A stretch of 64,000 bases of DNA from Mimachlamys varia (lineage: Eukaryota; Mollusca; Bivalvia; Pectinida; Pectinidae): the NCBI GenBank assembly GCA_947623455.1, contig OX392529.1:60407186-60471185 (forward strand), given 5' to 3'. Numbering within the stretch: the first letter of the stretch is position 1; each line of letters starts with the position of its first letter. Positions 1 through 11,996 of this stretch are shown here, in pieces. Below the pieces are notes generated by a model that worked only from the letters and a program-made list of their open reading frames with translations, did not search any database and had not been told where the DNA came from. The position numbers and the translations under genes were made by a program.

Positions 1-225
1 AGAGGGGTAGTGTTAACAGAATGTCAGACACCCTTCACCACATTGCCATCGCCAACGGGTGGTGGAGGGGTAGTGTTAACAGAATGTCAGACACCCTTCA
101 CCACATTGCCATCGCCAACGGGTGGTGGAGGGGTAGTGTTAACAGAATGTCAGACACCCTTCACCACATTGCCATCGCCACCCGATGGTGGAGAGCTAGT
201 GTTAACAGAATGTCAGTCACTTTGA
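1..225. repeat. 63-bp tandem array, cut by the left window edge
   Basis: About 3.5 copies of a 63-bp unit (for example the t of 'ggggtagtg' at 8 and again at 71). Each unit contains 'gtgttaacagaatgtcag'. The first copies are nearly identical and the last one diverges. The array starts before the window. The unit is a multiple of three, so several frames stay open through it, but nothing suggests coding. Confidence 0.9.
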
Positions 226-689
226 CCACATGGCCAGCGCAGTAGTAAGGTTCTCACTTGCTATCTTTAAAAGAATCCCAAGTTGTTTGATATTAATGAC
301 ATTCACTTTGTTTTCCGTATTTGGATAACTGTGTGTGCTTCCCGATTTATCTTACACATTGCATTGTTGAACATTTATCACGGTTTGAATGAAAAGATGA
401 TACTGGTTCCACAATATAACATATTTTTAATTCTGTTATACATTCTCTCTTCTGCATCAGGTTTTATTTCTGAGCTTTAGTGTCAATATAGCAGTATAGT
501 CACAGTAGGGTCATCCATAGCTATAAAGATCTTTACTTAAAGAGGCAAACAAAAAGTGCCACTACAATGGAACCAATCATTGCTCCTATTGCTAATGTTT
601 CGTACTGATCTTGATATTTGTGTAAACAATTGTCATGTAAATATATTTTTTGAGGAGTAAGAAGATTGCACTTGTTAAGTGTTTAAAAC

Positions 690-870
690 GTTCGACCGTG
701 TTCAACCACTAGACCTCTAACACTGGGGTGCGCAATCTAAACCTATGACGGACAGTGCCTAGGAACTGCCTGGAGGTTGATGGTTTTCTCTGCGCGCTCC
801 CGCTTTCCCACATCACTAAAACGTGCCACGCCATTAAATAGCCCTAGTTGTTAGTGGAATGGAAATACTC
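690..870 (+). mobile_element. possible SINE remnant
   Basis: A relatively GC-rich island holds a 'ggttttctctgcgcgctcc' / 'gctttcccacatcact' motif. It resembles the central domain of the clear SINE at 26.5 kb ('gggttttctcccggtactcc'). No intact A/B boxes or target-site duplication were found, so this is an old fragment at best. Confidence 0.3.
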
Positions 871-2186
871 CGTCTATCGATATGTTTTTGTGTTGAGTAA
901 ATTTATCAATACAATGATACAGCGAACGCTCACTATCGAGTAGGTTTATTAACATCGTTTGTCATGTACTAATTGTTAATTATTACAGCCGGGCTTGTCA
1001 CATCGACCCGGCATTTACTCTGGTAGATACCAGTATGGAAATCAATACCCCTGACACCAGGTCTAATATGTACTCTAGATTTATTAATAACAGATTGGCA
1101 TTGTTGTTTCTATACAAACAGAAAAAACCCTTTTTTTAAAGCGTAAGCATTTTAATTCAGGTGAAGGAAAAAGGGTAAATAAAAGGAAAAAATAAAAATA
1201 AATACAAAATAATAATAATATAATAAGGATAATTGGGATAACTTTTCATTTGGGTTAAAGTAAACATAATATCAAAATTACATACTAATTTGACAAAAAT
1301 CTGAATTACAGAGTACCAATAACAAGGAGCAGTATTTCTCGGCACTTTAGCAGAATTAAAGGAATTACGAATTTCCAACAAGACGTTTATATAACCAACC
1401 AAAGAAACAATATACGCCCTTCATTACACTGTAGTAAAAAAGAAGATTTATGTAAAATAAAATTATGTAAAATATTTCCGTTAGGATGGCAACAGATGCA
1501 AAAAGGGAAAGGAAACCGAATCGTGATCTAAACCAAAATATGAATAAAAAAAATATTTAAGCGTAGACCCTTGTAAAAGTTGAAGAGTAAGAGTCCCCTG
1601 CTTAGTCCACGACATTGGTCTTGTGTTCGTCACTTCAGCACACACTACTTAACTCTGTTCCATATTTCACAAGTTATTTATTCCAATTTTTGTTTGCATG
1701 TTATTCACGTAGAAATATATGTGTGATATAAGTACAAAAATAATTAAGAAATTATCATAAAAATTGTTAGTACGATGTTAACCGGTGATAAGTGTTAAAA
1801 TGTTTCTTGGGAGTTGATAATAAAGATAGAACGAATGACAAAAAGAAGGAGGACTCTTTCAAACGTTATAGTAAACGGATAGAATGATTTTGCTTCCTAG
1901 TGTTTTATCTCAACAATCAATCCACTCGGAGCAATATTCAGGATTCACATAGCAGACATGAAAATCGGCTCTTTACGGCTTGATAATGCGGAACATGCCT
2001 TATCTGTAAAGGCGAAACAACAATTCTGGAAAGTTATCAGAAACATGATAAGGTCTTTATAAACTTCACCGTTTTTTCACGTGTATTGTGCATGAGGATA
2101 CAAAATGTACCAATATCTCACCTCTGAAGTTATCACAGTGTATAATATCTATCGGGTACCGTTATATATTAGAGGATCTTGTGGAG

Positions 2187-2270
2187 TTAGGTATACATTA
2201 TTTAGCAGGGTGTCTGTGACGCTTGGTTAGGTATACTTTATTTATCAGGGTCATTGTGACGCTTGGTTCC
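2187..2270. repeat. two-copy direct repeat, about 44 bp
   Basis: The block 'gttaggtatac' ... 'gtgacgcttggtt' occurs twice in succession with small differences. It is a minor local duplication. Confidence 0.75.
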
Positions 2271-2865
2271 TTATATGTGTAAGTTTATTGAACTAAACGT
2301 CAACCCGTTCATTTCTAGGTCCCTGGCGCATCATCAAGTTTGTTTACCAGGAAAATCATGACAATTTATGCCATTTCGATTATAATCTAATTCATAATAG
2401 AAACAATAAAGCGTCGGTTTCTTTATTAATAATCATTGTTTACAATACACGGTAAGGTTACATTTAATCGGATCAATTTGCTTGATATTGTATCTTCTAT
2501 AAGTAGATATTTTTCAAAAATTGCACAGGTCTATATTGGATTTCAAAATGAATCATCGGACACAAGACATACATAATGTTTCAAACTTTGAAATAAAATT
2601 TACCATTCATCAAGGTAACCTCTCATTCATCTCATCAGCCCTTAAACAAAAAGGGAGATAATTCACCGTCATGATAAATATGTTACAGTATTCCCCCTCC
2701 AAATATACACTTGCAATCAATACTCACATGGAACACCGCTTAATATGTTACCCGAGTCACATTTCTTTTTAATATTTTTTTTCGATATTATCAAGTTATT
2801 ATATATATCAGGAAACCATTCTATAATTTGGCTGTTTCATATTTCATTCTAATCGGACACATCAG

Positions 2866-2936
2866 AAATTACCGAAGCGTCAATAAAATCATAATCCGAA
2901 CTCAAAATCTATAATATGACCAAAGAAAAGATTTTC
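2866..2936 (+). repeat. dispersed repeat family R1, copy 1
   Basis: 'atcataatccgaactcaaaatc' style sequence, preceded by 'accgaagcgt' and followed by 'aaagaaaagattt'. Related copies occur at 15250-15350 (+), 27838-27955 (-) and 43976-44060 (+). The four-way match within 64 kb marks a mobile or formerly mobile family. Ends are not defined. Confidence 0.6.
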
Positions 2937-3039
2937 TCATGTACCCATGAAAAAGTACTAGAGAATAAGATCATATGTTCCAGCAGAGTATTAGTATTAT
3001 TTAAAAAAAAAATGATTCAAAGCGTATCCATGCTCAATA

Positions 3040-3285
3040 CAGTCAGAACATTTAGGTGTTTTTTTCCTACCATCACAAACAGATCATTTAGGTGTATTGT
3101 CCTACCATTACAATCTGAACATTTAGGTGTATTTTCCTACCATCACAAACAGAATATTTAGGTATATTGTCCAACCATCACAATCAGAACATTTAGGTAT
3201 ATTGTCCTACCATCACAATCAAAACAATTAGGTATATTGTCCAACTATTACAATCAGAACATTTAGGTGTATTGTCCTACATGGT
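3040..3285. repeat. 35-bp tandem array, about 7 copies
   Basis: Units carry 'catttaggtgtattgtcc' followed by 'taccatcacaatcaga'. The 'tttagg' anchors fall at 3051, 3087, 3122, 3157, 3192, 3227 and 3262, giving a 35-bp period with one 36-bp step. Copies are moderately diverged. Confidence 0.9.
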
Positions 3286-3372
3286 TACCCGTGTCTGACC
3301 TTACGTTTTGTATAGCTATGGTTACCCATTGTGTGACCTAACGTTTTGTATAGCTATGGTTACCCACCATCA
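3281..3372. repeat. two-copy repeat of about 38 bp
   Basis: 'tatggttaccc' ... 'acgttttgtatagc' occurs twice, ending with a third partial 'tatggttaccc'. It directly abuts the 35-bp array. Confidence 0.75.
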
Positions 3373-6300
3373 TGTGTGTGATTTTATGTGTTTATGGCGC
3401 TTCCTGTGAACATCGCACAATGTTGCTTTTTCTCCGCTGACGTTGTCTTGCCTGTTTTCGGACTTTTGGTTTTTTGCCCATCCTTACTGATATTCACGGT
3501 GTCATTTAGTGCACTCTTTGCAAACATACGACATGTTTTTTACTCTCTTAACACATTACATGTATATGCCTGTAAATATTTTATCAATTTTAATACAGAG
3601 CCTTAACTGGGTCAACGTTCATTTTCATTCATATATTCTGAAATAATTCGGCATTTAATAACTCATTTAATGATTAGTCAGTGTCAACTCTCAATCTATC
3701 GGTAGCTACATCGAGTCGTAAACATGTCTACCCCCAATCTGGAGATCTGCACCACTCAACAAAGGTTCGTGCCACCCTGTAATGGCTCCCGATAGCAGGC
3801 CTGTCTGCTGATGTATCCGGTAACTAAACACCCGGTTCTACCCTTATCGTCTGCCAGATCTGTTCATTGGAAAATTACGGAAATCATTGCCTCTTGATAT
3901 GGTTGTACAAATATTGGTCTACCAGGCCTGCTAGCATGTTATTTTCTACTTAGCTATAATTACCTTATACATTGTTGTATGTCAATGGAAACCGGTTCAA
4001 TCATCATCCTTCTTTCTTCTGATTTGGATTGTTAAAACACCATTTTTTAAACACATAATCACTGTATGTTGTAACCTAGGAATTTTTGACTGAAAATGTT
4101 GAAAATATATACAATATAGATTAAATAAATAAAAACAAGACGACTGACTTTCTAGCGCTTTCACTCATAAGTTTTAGTAGACAAGTTTTTTTTACCTTAA
4201 TCACACATTTGCAACTTCATCATTGTTTGTGAGCGTGATTTGATGTCTAATATTCGGAACACTTTTGGTGTGTCACTTCAGATTTGTGGTAGAGAAAGAA
4301 CACACCTTTGTTAAAAACCTTCTTACAGGGATTAGCTATATAATGCGAGAAGGTGGAAACGAAACAGATACTGAGTTCAGAGTATTACAATTGATGCGGA
4401 AAACAAGTTTCTACTTTATCGTCAGACACGTGTGTGAGATGACGGGACTCGTCGCTAAGCTTAGTCGCTTACATATTTTGTTTCGTGTAGTTGTAAGGAA
4501 ACATTTCTATAATATTGACCTGTTTTGTTGAGATATTGGGGGGATTCCATGGAGTGGCTCATTAATGATGGTAAAGGGAATAGAAACAAGAATTGCTGAC
4601 GTTTTTTGTTCAGACTATTCACATAGAAAACACAATGACAACGATTTAAGATGAAAATCAATGGTATACCTTAGGATTGGGCCTGATGACGGCCAGGTAG
4701 CTGAGGGAAGTATGTGGAAGGTTTATGATACTGTCAGTGTACGACAAAAATATAATGGATACTTATATTGTTTTGTATTGGTATGAAAATCAGTTACATG
4801 TTTGTATGAAATATCATGATTGGTTACGTAATTACTGACATAAAATACGTTTTATTTATAAACTGAAGGTTATTTTTAATTGGTTACAAATGTTTTTTCG
4901 AGGCGAGTACAAGCTAACCATGGCCGTGTTTGTACGCTGTAGGCTCTGCCTCCTGTGTGGTACTTATAGGCTACTCAGCTGGAAGGATTGGGGATAAACA
5001 AGCTTCTGAGCCTGGAACATCGATAGATCGTATTAAAATCACACAATGCTACAGCCAACATACAATACCGAGCAATGACCCCAGTGCTGAAACGCTGGTT
5101 CCATTAAATTCATTGTTTTCAATAAAATAATTGATTTCAAAACCCTGTTTAAATAAAAGAGACCTATTATATTGATAAAACACCAAATAGGGTATTATTT
5201 CATTTCATGGTATGTCCTGGGATTTATAGAAAGAAGTTGTTTTTCATTCTTGAACAGAACAGCTAATCTTAGTGTATTATTTTCTTTCATGATACGTAGT
5301 TAGGTATTAACAGAAATTTGCGTTCAAGCTACGAGGTTAAATAGTTCGACAAACACTTATGATTTTGTTTATTTCCCCCTAGTATTTTGTAATTTTCTCC
5401 CTCATATCTTTAACTGTTTATTTACTTTAACAAATTATCAACCCTGATGCAATAATCAACTTAATGATACAAGCGAGGCGGAAATATTTTTTTTTATCGT
5501 CATGACGAGTAACACACGTGCTAAAATTCTTAGCTTCTAGAATATTTTACTTCATCCTAGACATTTGTTTCAGAATTTCCAATTTGTAATTTGCATTAAA
5601 TTTTTTATATATGAATGTTATGCTTCATCTCGTTCACCCAGACGCTTAATCACATTCTTATATCTCAATTAAACTAACATTGATTTTTTTACTTTAAAAT
5701 GTTTGAATAACATATGCCTGGCAAACATTTTACATGGGAGCTTTTTTGATAATTGGGAAACAACGAGTCGTGACAGGGTTTTAATCAAAATAAGGAGTGG
5801 AATACATCAGGGGTCTGTGCTAGTGTCGCTTTCGTTTTTTGAAAACCAGTACGATTGTCCTTAAAGCAAAACTTTCACCTTTGCATTCGCCACGAAATCA
5901 TTCAAATGAATTAATAAAGAATCATTTAGAAGATAATATATATTTCACAAGTAATAGAGAACTTGATGATTTCTTTATCATCAGACTATATGGTGATAAT
6001 TGGGAATTCTAAAGCAGATTTTATATCATCTAAAGAAATACAATCCAACTTCTTAAATCAGAAACATTGGACTTGGCTACACACATTTTACTATTTAGTA
6101 ACAACCCAAACTGAATAAAGCAAAACTAATCGAAACAACTGAATGCGTATAATTTAGAGCAGCACAACAGAGTTGGTCACCATTATCGTACGAAAATGTC
6201 TGAACGAATTATTGTATAACAAAACGTAGTATTGCCTATCAAAGATCATGAAGCTGGTACGAATCTACCCTAGGCTACAGTGTTTGCACACTAGAGGGTC

Positions 6301-7612
6301 CAGGTTACATATAGACTCGAGAAAACATGGAGTTATCGTCCAGAATACATGATACACTTTAAAACATGGAAGAAATGGGAGAAATATACAGCCAAAATAT
6401 GCTCTAAGACAAAATTGATTTTGATTTGAATTATATAGTATCTGCATGAGCCGAAATCAAATGATATTGAATCCTAATGATGACAATAATAATTATCAAT
6501 ATGTTTGGAAAAGTAATTATTCTAACAAATATTCTTTTTTCTGCTAAAAGGACAATAAATATTAAGTAGGTCGTTGAGCACATTATTGTTGTTTTTACAC
6601 GTACCTACCCTAATGTCACCTTTACTGCGACGTTCAAAGTCTCTTTTTGTTAGAGACCGAAAATGAACAAGGGGACAGCCAATCCCAATTTTGTGCACGC
6701 GAACGCACACCCTATAAGGGATCAAACTCTACAGAATATAACCAACGGAAGGTTGTCTGTATCTGGTATTAGGAAAGGGAGTCCTTTTCTATACAATGGA
6801 GAGATTTGTTTGTAGTCAAACATAAGCGACAGTGTTCATATTGGTCAGGTTTTAGTTATTGAGTTAGGATTTCAGTGTTCTGGTTAAATTATGGGATATT
6901 TAACAACTATTCATACCCATGCTGTGTTAGTTACAGATAAACATATTTTATCAAAGAACAATTGTGATGGTGATTGAGCTTACATATATCTTTAAAAAGT
7001 TATTTTGGAAAGACCAAAGAGTTCTGAAACTGAACATGAAATTGACAAGAAAGAGACAGTGTCTTTTTAGTAACAGTGTTTTATTTATTTATTTATTTTT
7101 TGCTTATTATTTATTATTTTTTATTCTCAAATGTAACGTTTAATAGAACGTGCAAACCAAAACGAAGCTTATTTTGGTGGTGAATAAAATCGTTATAAAT
7201 CGTGTTCTCTATATCCACTGATCTGTTAACACCTAAGTTGTATTCAATAAAACTGTTTGAAATACAGTCTCAAACAACAGTGTGGTACCTCAAACTCCTT
7301 ATCCGACTGAACACCCCAAAGTCAGCAGGTCGATATAGTATATCAATATGATACAGTTTCGAATACAATACGCAGTGTTTGTACGAAAACCAAATATAAT
7401 TCAAGTCCTAGCTTGCTTATTGTTTTGCATTGTCGAAAATACTCCAGTGCGAAGTATTTTTTTTGTTTTGTTTCTTTGTTTTTGTATTGACTGACTGATT
7501 ATAATATCCTCAACTGTGGAGAACTTATATATATATTCGTGCTTATTTGTTTAATGCGGTTTCTTATGCTGATAGATGGTCGCTTTAACTTTAATAGTAT
7601 TGTCTGATACAC
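3373..7612. other. AT-rich stretch without a recognisable gene
   Basis: Only short open frames with no domain-like sequence or convincing splice sites are present. No dispersed repeat of this window was recognised here. It may be intergenic, or an intron of the RS gene whose first visible exon starts at 8119. Confidence 0.45.
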
Positions 7613-8118
7613 TGAGCATATTCTGTTACAGACGGTCGTATGACGTGATATTTGCCATCCATTATAGACGTCCGTATGCCGTGATATTTGCTGATACGGT
7701 ATTTTCTGTTACAGATGACCGTATGACGTGATATTTGCTGATACAGTTTATTCTGTTACAGACGTCCGTATGCCGTGATATTTGCTGATACAGTATTTTC
7801 TATTACAGATGACCGTATGACGTGATATTTGCTGTTACAGTATTTTCTGGTACAGATGACCGTATGACGTGATATTTGCTGATACAGTATTTTCTGTGAC
7901 AGGCGACCGTATGATGTGATATTTGCTTTCTGTTACAGACGACCGTATGATGTGGTATTTGTTATCTGTTACAGGCGACTGTATGACGTGATATTTGTTT
8001 TCTGTTACAGACGACTGTATGACGTGATATTTGTTATCTGTTACAGGCGACCGCATGATGTGATATTTGCTTTCTGTTACAGGCGACCGCATGATGTGAT
8101 ATTTGCTTTCTGTTACAG
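7613..8118 (+). repeat. tandem array of duplicated 3' splice-site units
   Basis: Thirteen units each hold a splice-acceptor-like 'ttctgttacag' followed by an exon-start-like 'acgaccg', then 'tatgacgtgatatttg'. The AG dinucleotides end at 7631, 7667, 7714, 7761, 7808, 7855, 7902, 7938, 7974, 8010, 8046, 8082 and 8118. Spacings are 36, 47 (five times), then 36 (six times). The last AG is the presumed real acceptor of the exon at 8119. In the exon's reading frame, upstream acceptors run into TGA within a few codons, apart from the unit after 7938, which stops in the following unit. Confidence 0.9.
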
Positions 8119-8288
8119 ACGGCCGGCGGCCTGTGGACGGTAATACGTTATACGACGTCTTCAATCAGGTGTACGGAATGCAGTATTTAAACGGCCGCCG
8201 TGTCCTTAACAACAAGTACCGCCGACATAACAACAATGACGGGCTCACCTTGGCGGAAAGGATAAAAAACAGACGGTATGGTAGTCAG
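8119..8288 (+). CDS. internal coding exon of an RS-rich protein gene (first visible exon)
   Basis: Bounded by a 3' splice site (ttctgttacag, AG at 8117-8118) and a strong donor (CAG|gtatgt at 8288/8289). It starts with two bases that complete a codon, then reads 56 codons and ends on a codon boundary. The peptide begins GRRPVDGNTLYDVFNQVYG, has a basic asparagine-rich middle (NNKYRRHNNN) and ends LAERIKNRRYGSQ. It joins in phase 0 to the exon at 24310, the next plausible exon on this strand. I do not recognise the domain. The evidence is splice-site fit, coding character and frame continuity into the RS exon. Upstream exons were not found. The tandem array of duplicated acceptors directly in front may affect which acceptor is used. 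Confidence 0.65.
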
Positions 8289-8548
8289 GTATGTAGCTAT
8301 CCTTTTATTTACAAGACAAAACGCATTTATTTGTTCCTTGAAGTCTAAATGATAATGTAAAAGGTTATCAAATGAATGAGATGAATATTTTGTTATATCA
8401 ACATGAACAAGTGATATTGACCGAGATTTAATTGAGGTTAATATCAGGTTCAGGTCCATAAAACACATTTGCAACAAAATGAATAGGTCTCCATCGTTAT
8501 GTTAGAAATTACAAATCACATTGAAAACATTGCTACGCTAAGCTAAGA
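8289..8548 (+). other. start of a 16-kb intron (8289-24309) of the RS gene
   Basis: This follows the donor at 8289. Nothing specific was seen in this first stretch. The whole intron is packed with repeats described separately, including the 49-bp satellite at 16.3-21.9 kb. Confidence 0.5.
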
Positions 8549-8945
8549 GATGACGTAACACACACATTTACTGCACCTGTTAAATTTAGTAACACTTACA
8601 GCATGCCGAAAAAAAAAATAAAGTTACAGCCCCATATAGCTCTTTCGTCCTTCTAGGACGTGTCAGTGATGCTAGGGGCCAAAAGGTGGGAATTTAAATT
8701 TTCTAACGTAGAAACAAAAGGGTCAGGTCCGTAAAACCTTTTGAATTTATGAATTTTGAAGAAATAAAAATCAAAAGTGTATATAATGAGCTATGTCACT
8801 ACTCAAATGAGATAACTGTCGATATCAAGGCTCCAAACGGGTACTAAAACATTCTCAAGCAGAGTATACCACCTTGTATCCTGAAAAATGACGTAATACA
8901 CACGCATGGTGCACCTGTTAAATTTAGTAGTATATAGTAATAATC
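8549..8945 (-). mobile_element. dispersed repeat family R2, minus-strand copy
   Basis: In reverse complement it matches 12690-12965 and, more weakly, 22290-22470. Shared blocks are 'gatgacgtaacacac' near one end, 'tttcgtcctt-taggac', 'gggtcaggtccgtaaaacc', and 'tatctcatttgagtagtg' (here 8799-8816 in reverse). The head block is repeated at 8888-8935. It lacks an obvious ORF, so it is likely a non-autonomous element. Confidence 0.65.
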
Positions 8946-9424
8946 TTCCAGGTAAGTCATGGTGCTACATCTGTAGCTAATGTATTATAAGCGTTCAGCC
9001 TCCAACTATTTCGAAAAACAATTTACGGAAATAGATATGCAATTTTCCGGATTTGTTTTTGTTCAGCATGATTTGCTGTCTGTACAAAGTTTTCAATTCT
9101 GTCCGTACGTGACCTTCCGATATAATGTACATGATGTATAACCATTATACTGTGCTGTTTTCCATGACAATTAGACATGGATATGTCTGAAACCAAACAA
9201 TATTGTATCAGAAAAGAACACTCGTCATAGCTCAGCTGTAAAATGTCGTGAAATGTTGACACTCGTTTTTTCTTTCTTGTTAATGAGTGAAGCTGTTGTT
9301 TAGCCATATATTTTGTGAGCTATTACTTGCTACATTTTTAGAAACACTCAATCTATATATACATTTCTCTTCCCATCAACTCGGTGTTAATCTGGGCTGT
9401 ATTCCCAGTAGTGAAGATGCAGTC
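8946..9424. other. intronic sequence, nothing recognised
   Basis: Short open frames only. No match to the repeat families described in this window was noticed. Confidence 0.4.
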
Positions 9425-9820
9425 CAAACCACCGGACAATATCATGACGTCATTTTGGCGTCAGGTTGACCTACGTCACGTCCACAGGCACTTGTGGCCA
9501 GGAGAATAACCATCTATATATTTATAATATATAAAATATAGCGAAATTTGAAAAAAATATTTTAAAATATATAAACTAAATTTTCCAATTTTCTTTGTAT
9601 GTTATTAATCATCTAAAACCATAATGAAAATAACTGCCAAATTTCAGCTTGATACGTCAAGCGGTTAAATTTCACAAAAAATCGACTATCAGACACTGAA
9701 AAAGGGAGAACTCTCTTTTTCAGTGTCTGATAGTCGATTTTTTAAGTGATCGTGATTTTCAAAAAGTTCTTAAATGTAAATATTACCATTGAACGTCTGT
9801 CAGATTGTATTTATTGCCAT
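9425..9820 (+). mobile_element. dispersed repeat family R3, plus-strand copy
   Basis: The block 'atcatgacgtcattttggcg' and the downstream 'aaatgtaaatattaccattg' with 'aacgtctgtcagat' match, in reverse complement and in the same order, the copy at 58690-58985. This copy carries a long perfect hairpin (9676-9743) between the shared blocks. No coding capacity is visible, so it is probably a miniature or non-autonomous element. Confidence 0.65.
9676..9743. repeat. perfect inverted repeat, 29-bp arms
   Basis: Arms 9676-9704 and 9715-9743 are perfectly complementary ('tcgactatcagacactg' against 'cagtgtctgatagtcga', flanked by A and T runs). The 10-nt centre can pair further with one G-T wobble, leaving almost no loop. 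Confidence 0.95.
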
Positions 9821-10199
9821 GACGGACGTCATTCTATTTTGCTTGCACCCATATTGCATTCATATTGACAATAAATACAACCTGGCAATTGTTAATTGAA
9901 TAACTGAAATTACGAGCTCCAATTCAATGACGGCTTTTATTACAAATATATTTGATGCGAGTATGACCATTACTTGGGAATAAAGTATATAAAAAATGAT
10001 AACATGAACTAACGACGACGTGGTAATGATCCGTCCAGTAAGGTATGGGGAAAGTTGCAATATATGATAGATATCAATACCAGCTATATATCTGCTGTAT
10101 ATTACAACTGACCGTATGTGTGAAGGATAGTCGATAAGACAGTCAAGTCAGTCGTCATTTACACGTAGTAATACCACTGTCGACTTCGTGATATGGAAT

Positions 10200-11365
10200 G
10201 GTCTTTTCAAGATGGCCGACCAGGGGCGTACGAAGAAAGCAGATCCTAAAATCAAGCTACCATATCAACTATTTGTTTATACATTGAGATCATGTTAAGT
10301 GTCATGCTGAACTCAGAAAGATGTCAACTTAAAATTACATTGTTGATGTTTCTCGTTCAGTTCAAAAACACTTGTCTACCCTAACCCTAACCCTACTATC
10401 TTGAAGTTGGACGAATTGTTAAAATCGTAATGGAGGCTGAAACTGTTGTAATAATTTGCCAATTTTGAAGTATTTGGGGGGTTTAATGGCTCTCAACCTA
10501 GTCAGACATACTGCCTAGTGAGACTCGATAGCATTTCATATCTCTGCTGACCACAATCATGTAATACTTCGAAAATGAAAAGATAAAATAATTGTTTATG
10601 ATAGGGATTGGTCCAGCGTTATAAAATGTTTTGAAAAAAAAAATGGTATTGATTGGTTCCAAAAAATCAAATAATTGAATTATGGATTGGTCCCAAAACA
10701 AACTAGGGCTACTTAAGATCATCACAAGTAATGGTATCGACCCGTTTTTAGTTTTCACCTTTACCCTTTCGGTTTCATGGATGGAGTAGCTATAGTCGAT
10801 AATTATTTGCATTTTTTCCTCTTCGAAATTGCAACAAAACAATGAAAAGCCGCCATCATCTTAGCTAGGATATCTCTAACTAAAAACGGGTACCATTATT
10901 TGCGATAATCATCTTAAGTAGTCATACTTAAAGTGTATCACATATAAAATTGTTTTGGAACCAATCATACTATTTGTTTTCAAAACATGCAATTTATTGG
11001 TGTTTGACCAATCCCTAATATAAACAATTATTCTGTCTCATAATTATATATAGAATGTTCGAAGTATTATTGGATTGTTGTTATCAAAGATATGAAGTGC
11101 TATCGGATCTCAATGGGCAGTACTTCTGACTAGGCTGAAGAACCCTCAAAATAATTCGAAATCGGCAAATTATTAAAACAGCTTCCGCCTCCATTACAAT
11201 TTAATAATTCGTCCAACTTCAAGATGGATTGTATTTTGGAACTGAACGACAAATAGCTGATTATGTGGTTTTCTGAGTTCAGTATGACACTTATCACCAT
11301 ATGGTTTTACAAATAGTTGATCTGGTAAGTGAAGACCAACCTTCTTCCTGACTGGCCATCTTGAA
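10200..11365. mobile_element. long inverted-repeat (foldback-like) element
   Basis: The left arm (about 10200-10755) is homologous to the reverse complement of the right arm (about 10877-11365). Matching blocks include 'cttgaagttggacgaatt', 'gtaatggaggc', 'aatttgcc', 'cctagtcag', 'catatct' and 'cccgtttttagtt'. The outer ends share 'caagatggcc'. A spacer of about 120 bp separates the arms. Arms differ by substitutions and short indels, so the element is not freshly made. The left arm contains 'ccctaaccctaaccct' (10379-10394), a telomere-like run absent from the right arm. No transposase is visible. Confidence 0.8.
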
Positions 11366-11842
11366 ATGGCCGTAACACTATATCGACATTGAATACTGAC
11401 AGGTTGTCTAAGGAGGCAGGTTCTGATTTCATATGGTACAATCGTTATGATACATCAATGATCACGTAATCAGTTCGGGTTTAACTTTATTTAATTGGAT
11501 ATAAAGTTTATCATAAAAGATTAAAAAAAAACATTATTATTTTAGTTTACGGCTATTGATGAGAAGACCGTACGGCTGTTGTTCATACACATGTGGCGGA
11601 CGAAGGATAACTCTTACATCAAGCGCGAAAAATTAGGATGAGTAGTTCACAGAACAAAAGTGTCCGCTTCAAATGAGTATTTCTTCTTCAAAATGTGTAA
11701 CATTTTTATACAAATGACAGATTTTTTCAAGAATTTGAGGCTTAAGTCACTCTATACAAATAGCCTTGAAAAGCGCATATATAACAGCGGAAATGTTATC
11801 GTAGATTATGTAAATTGTATTGTATGTAGTATATAGAAGCTA
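11366..11842. other. intronic sequence, nothing recognised
   Basis: AT-rich, with no convincing exon and no match to the repeat families noted elsewhere. Confidence 0.4.
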
Positions 11843-11996
11843 ATTAATGGTTTCCCATTAAATATCAAATATATTTCACGAGTATGGCAGATTTTTTTTT
11901 ATATTTCCACGAGTGCGTAGCACGAGCAAATATGTTTTTAAAATCTGCCATACGAGTGAAATATATTTGATATTTATTCGGAAACCATTGAATTTC
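11843..11996. mobile_element. palindromic MITE family A, copy 1
   Basis: About 154 bp, an imperfect palindrome: 'atatcaaatatatttcacg' and 'tatggcagattt' on the left, and their complements 'aaatctgccata' and 'gaaatatatttgatatt' on the right. The ends read 'atggtttcc' and 'ggaaaccat'. A second member of the same size and design lies at 29844-29997. It directly abuts family B element 11997-12367. Confidence 0.8.

Larger units (their letters stand above)
226..2865. other. AT-rich stretch without a recognisable gene
   Basis: No exon-like segment with splice sites and sustained coding character was seen. It contains a possible SINE remnant (690-870), a two-copy duplication (2187-2270), and a short block at about 1842-1868 ('ggactctttcaaa') that recurs near 15490. 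If the RS gene downstream has more exons, they could lie here unrecognised or further left. Confidence 0.5.

Noticed and set aside
3720..3870. GC-richer island that could be an exon or SINE
   Set aside because: No open frame with splice sites, and no A/B box pair could be set.
7835..8164. 109-residue minus-strand repeat frame
   Set aside because: Shadow of the splice-acceptor array and exon on the plus strand.
10379..10396. Telomere or ancient chromosome fusion point
   Set aside because: Only about two and a half CCCTAA units inside one arm of a mobile element; too short for an interstitial telomere.
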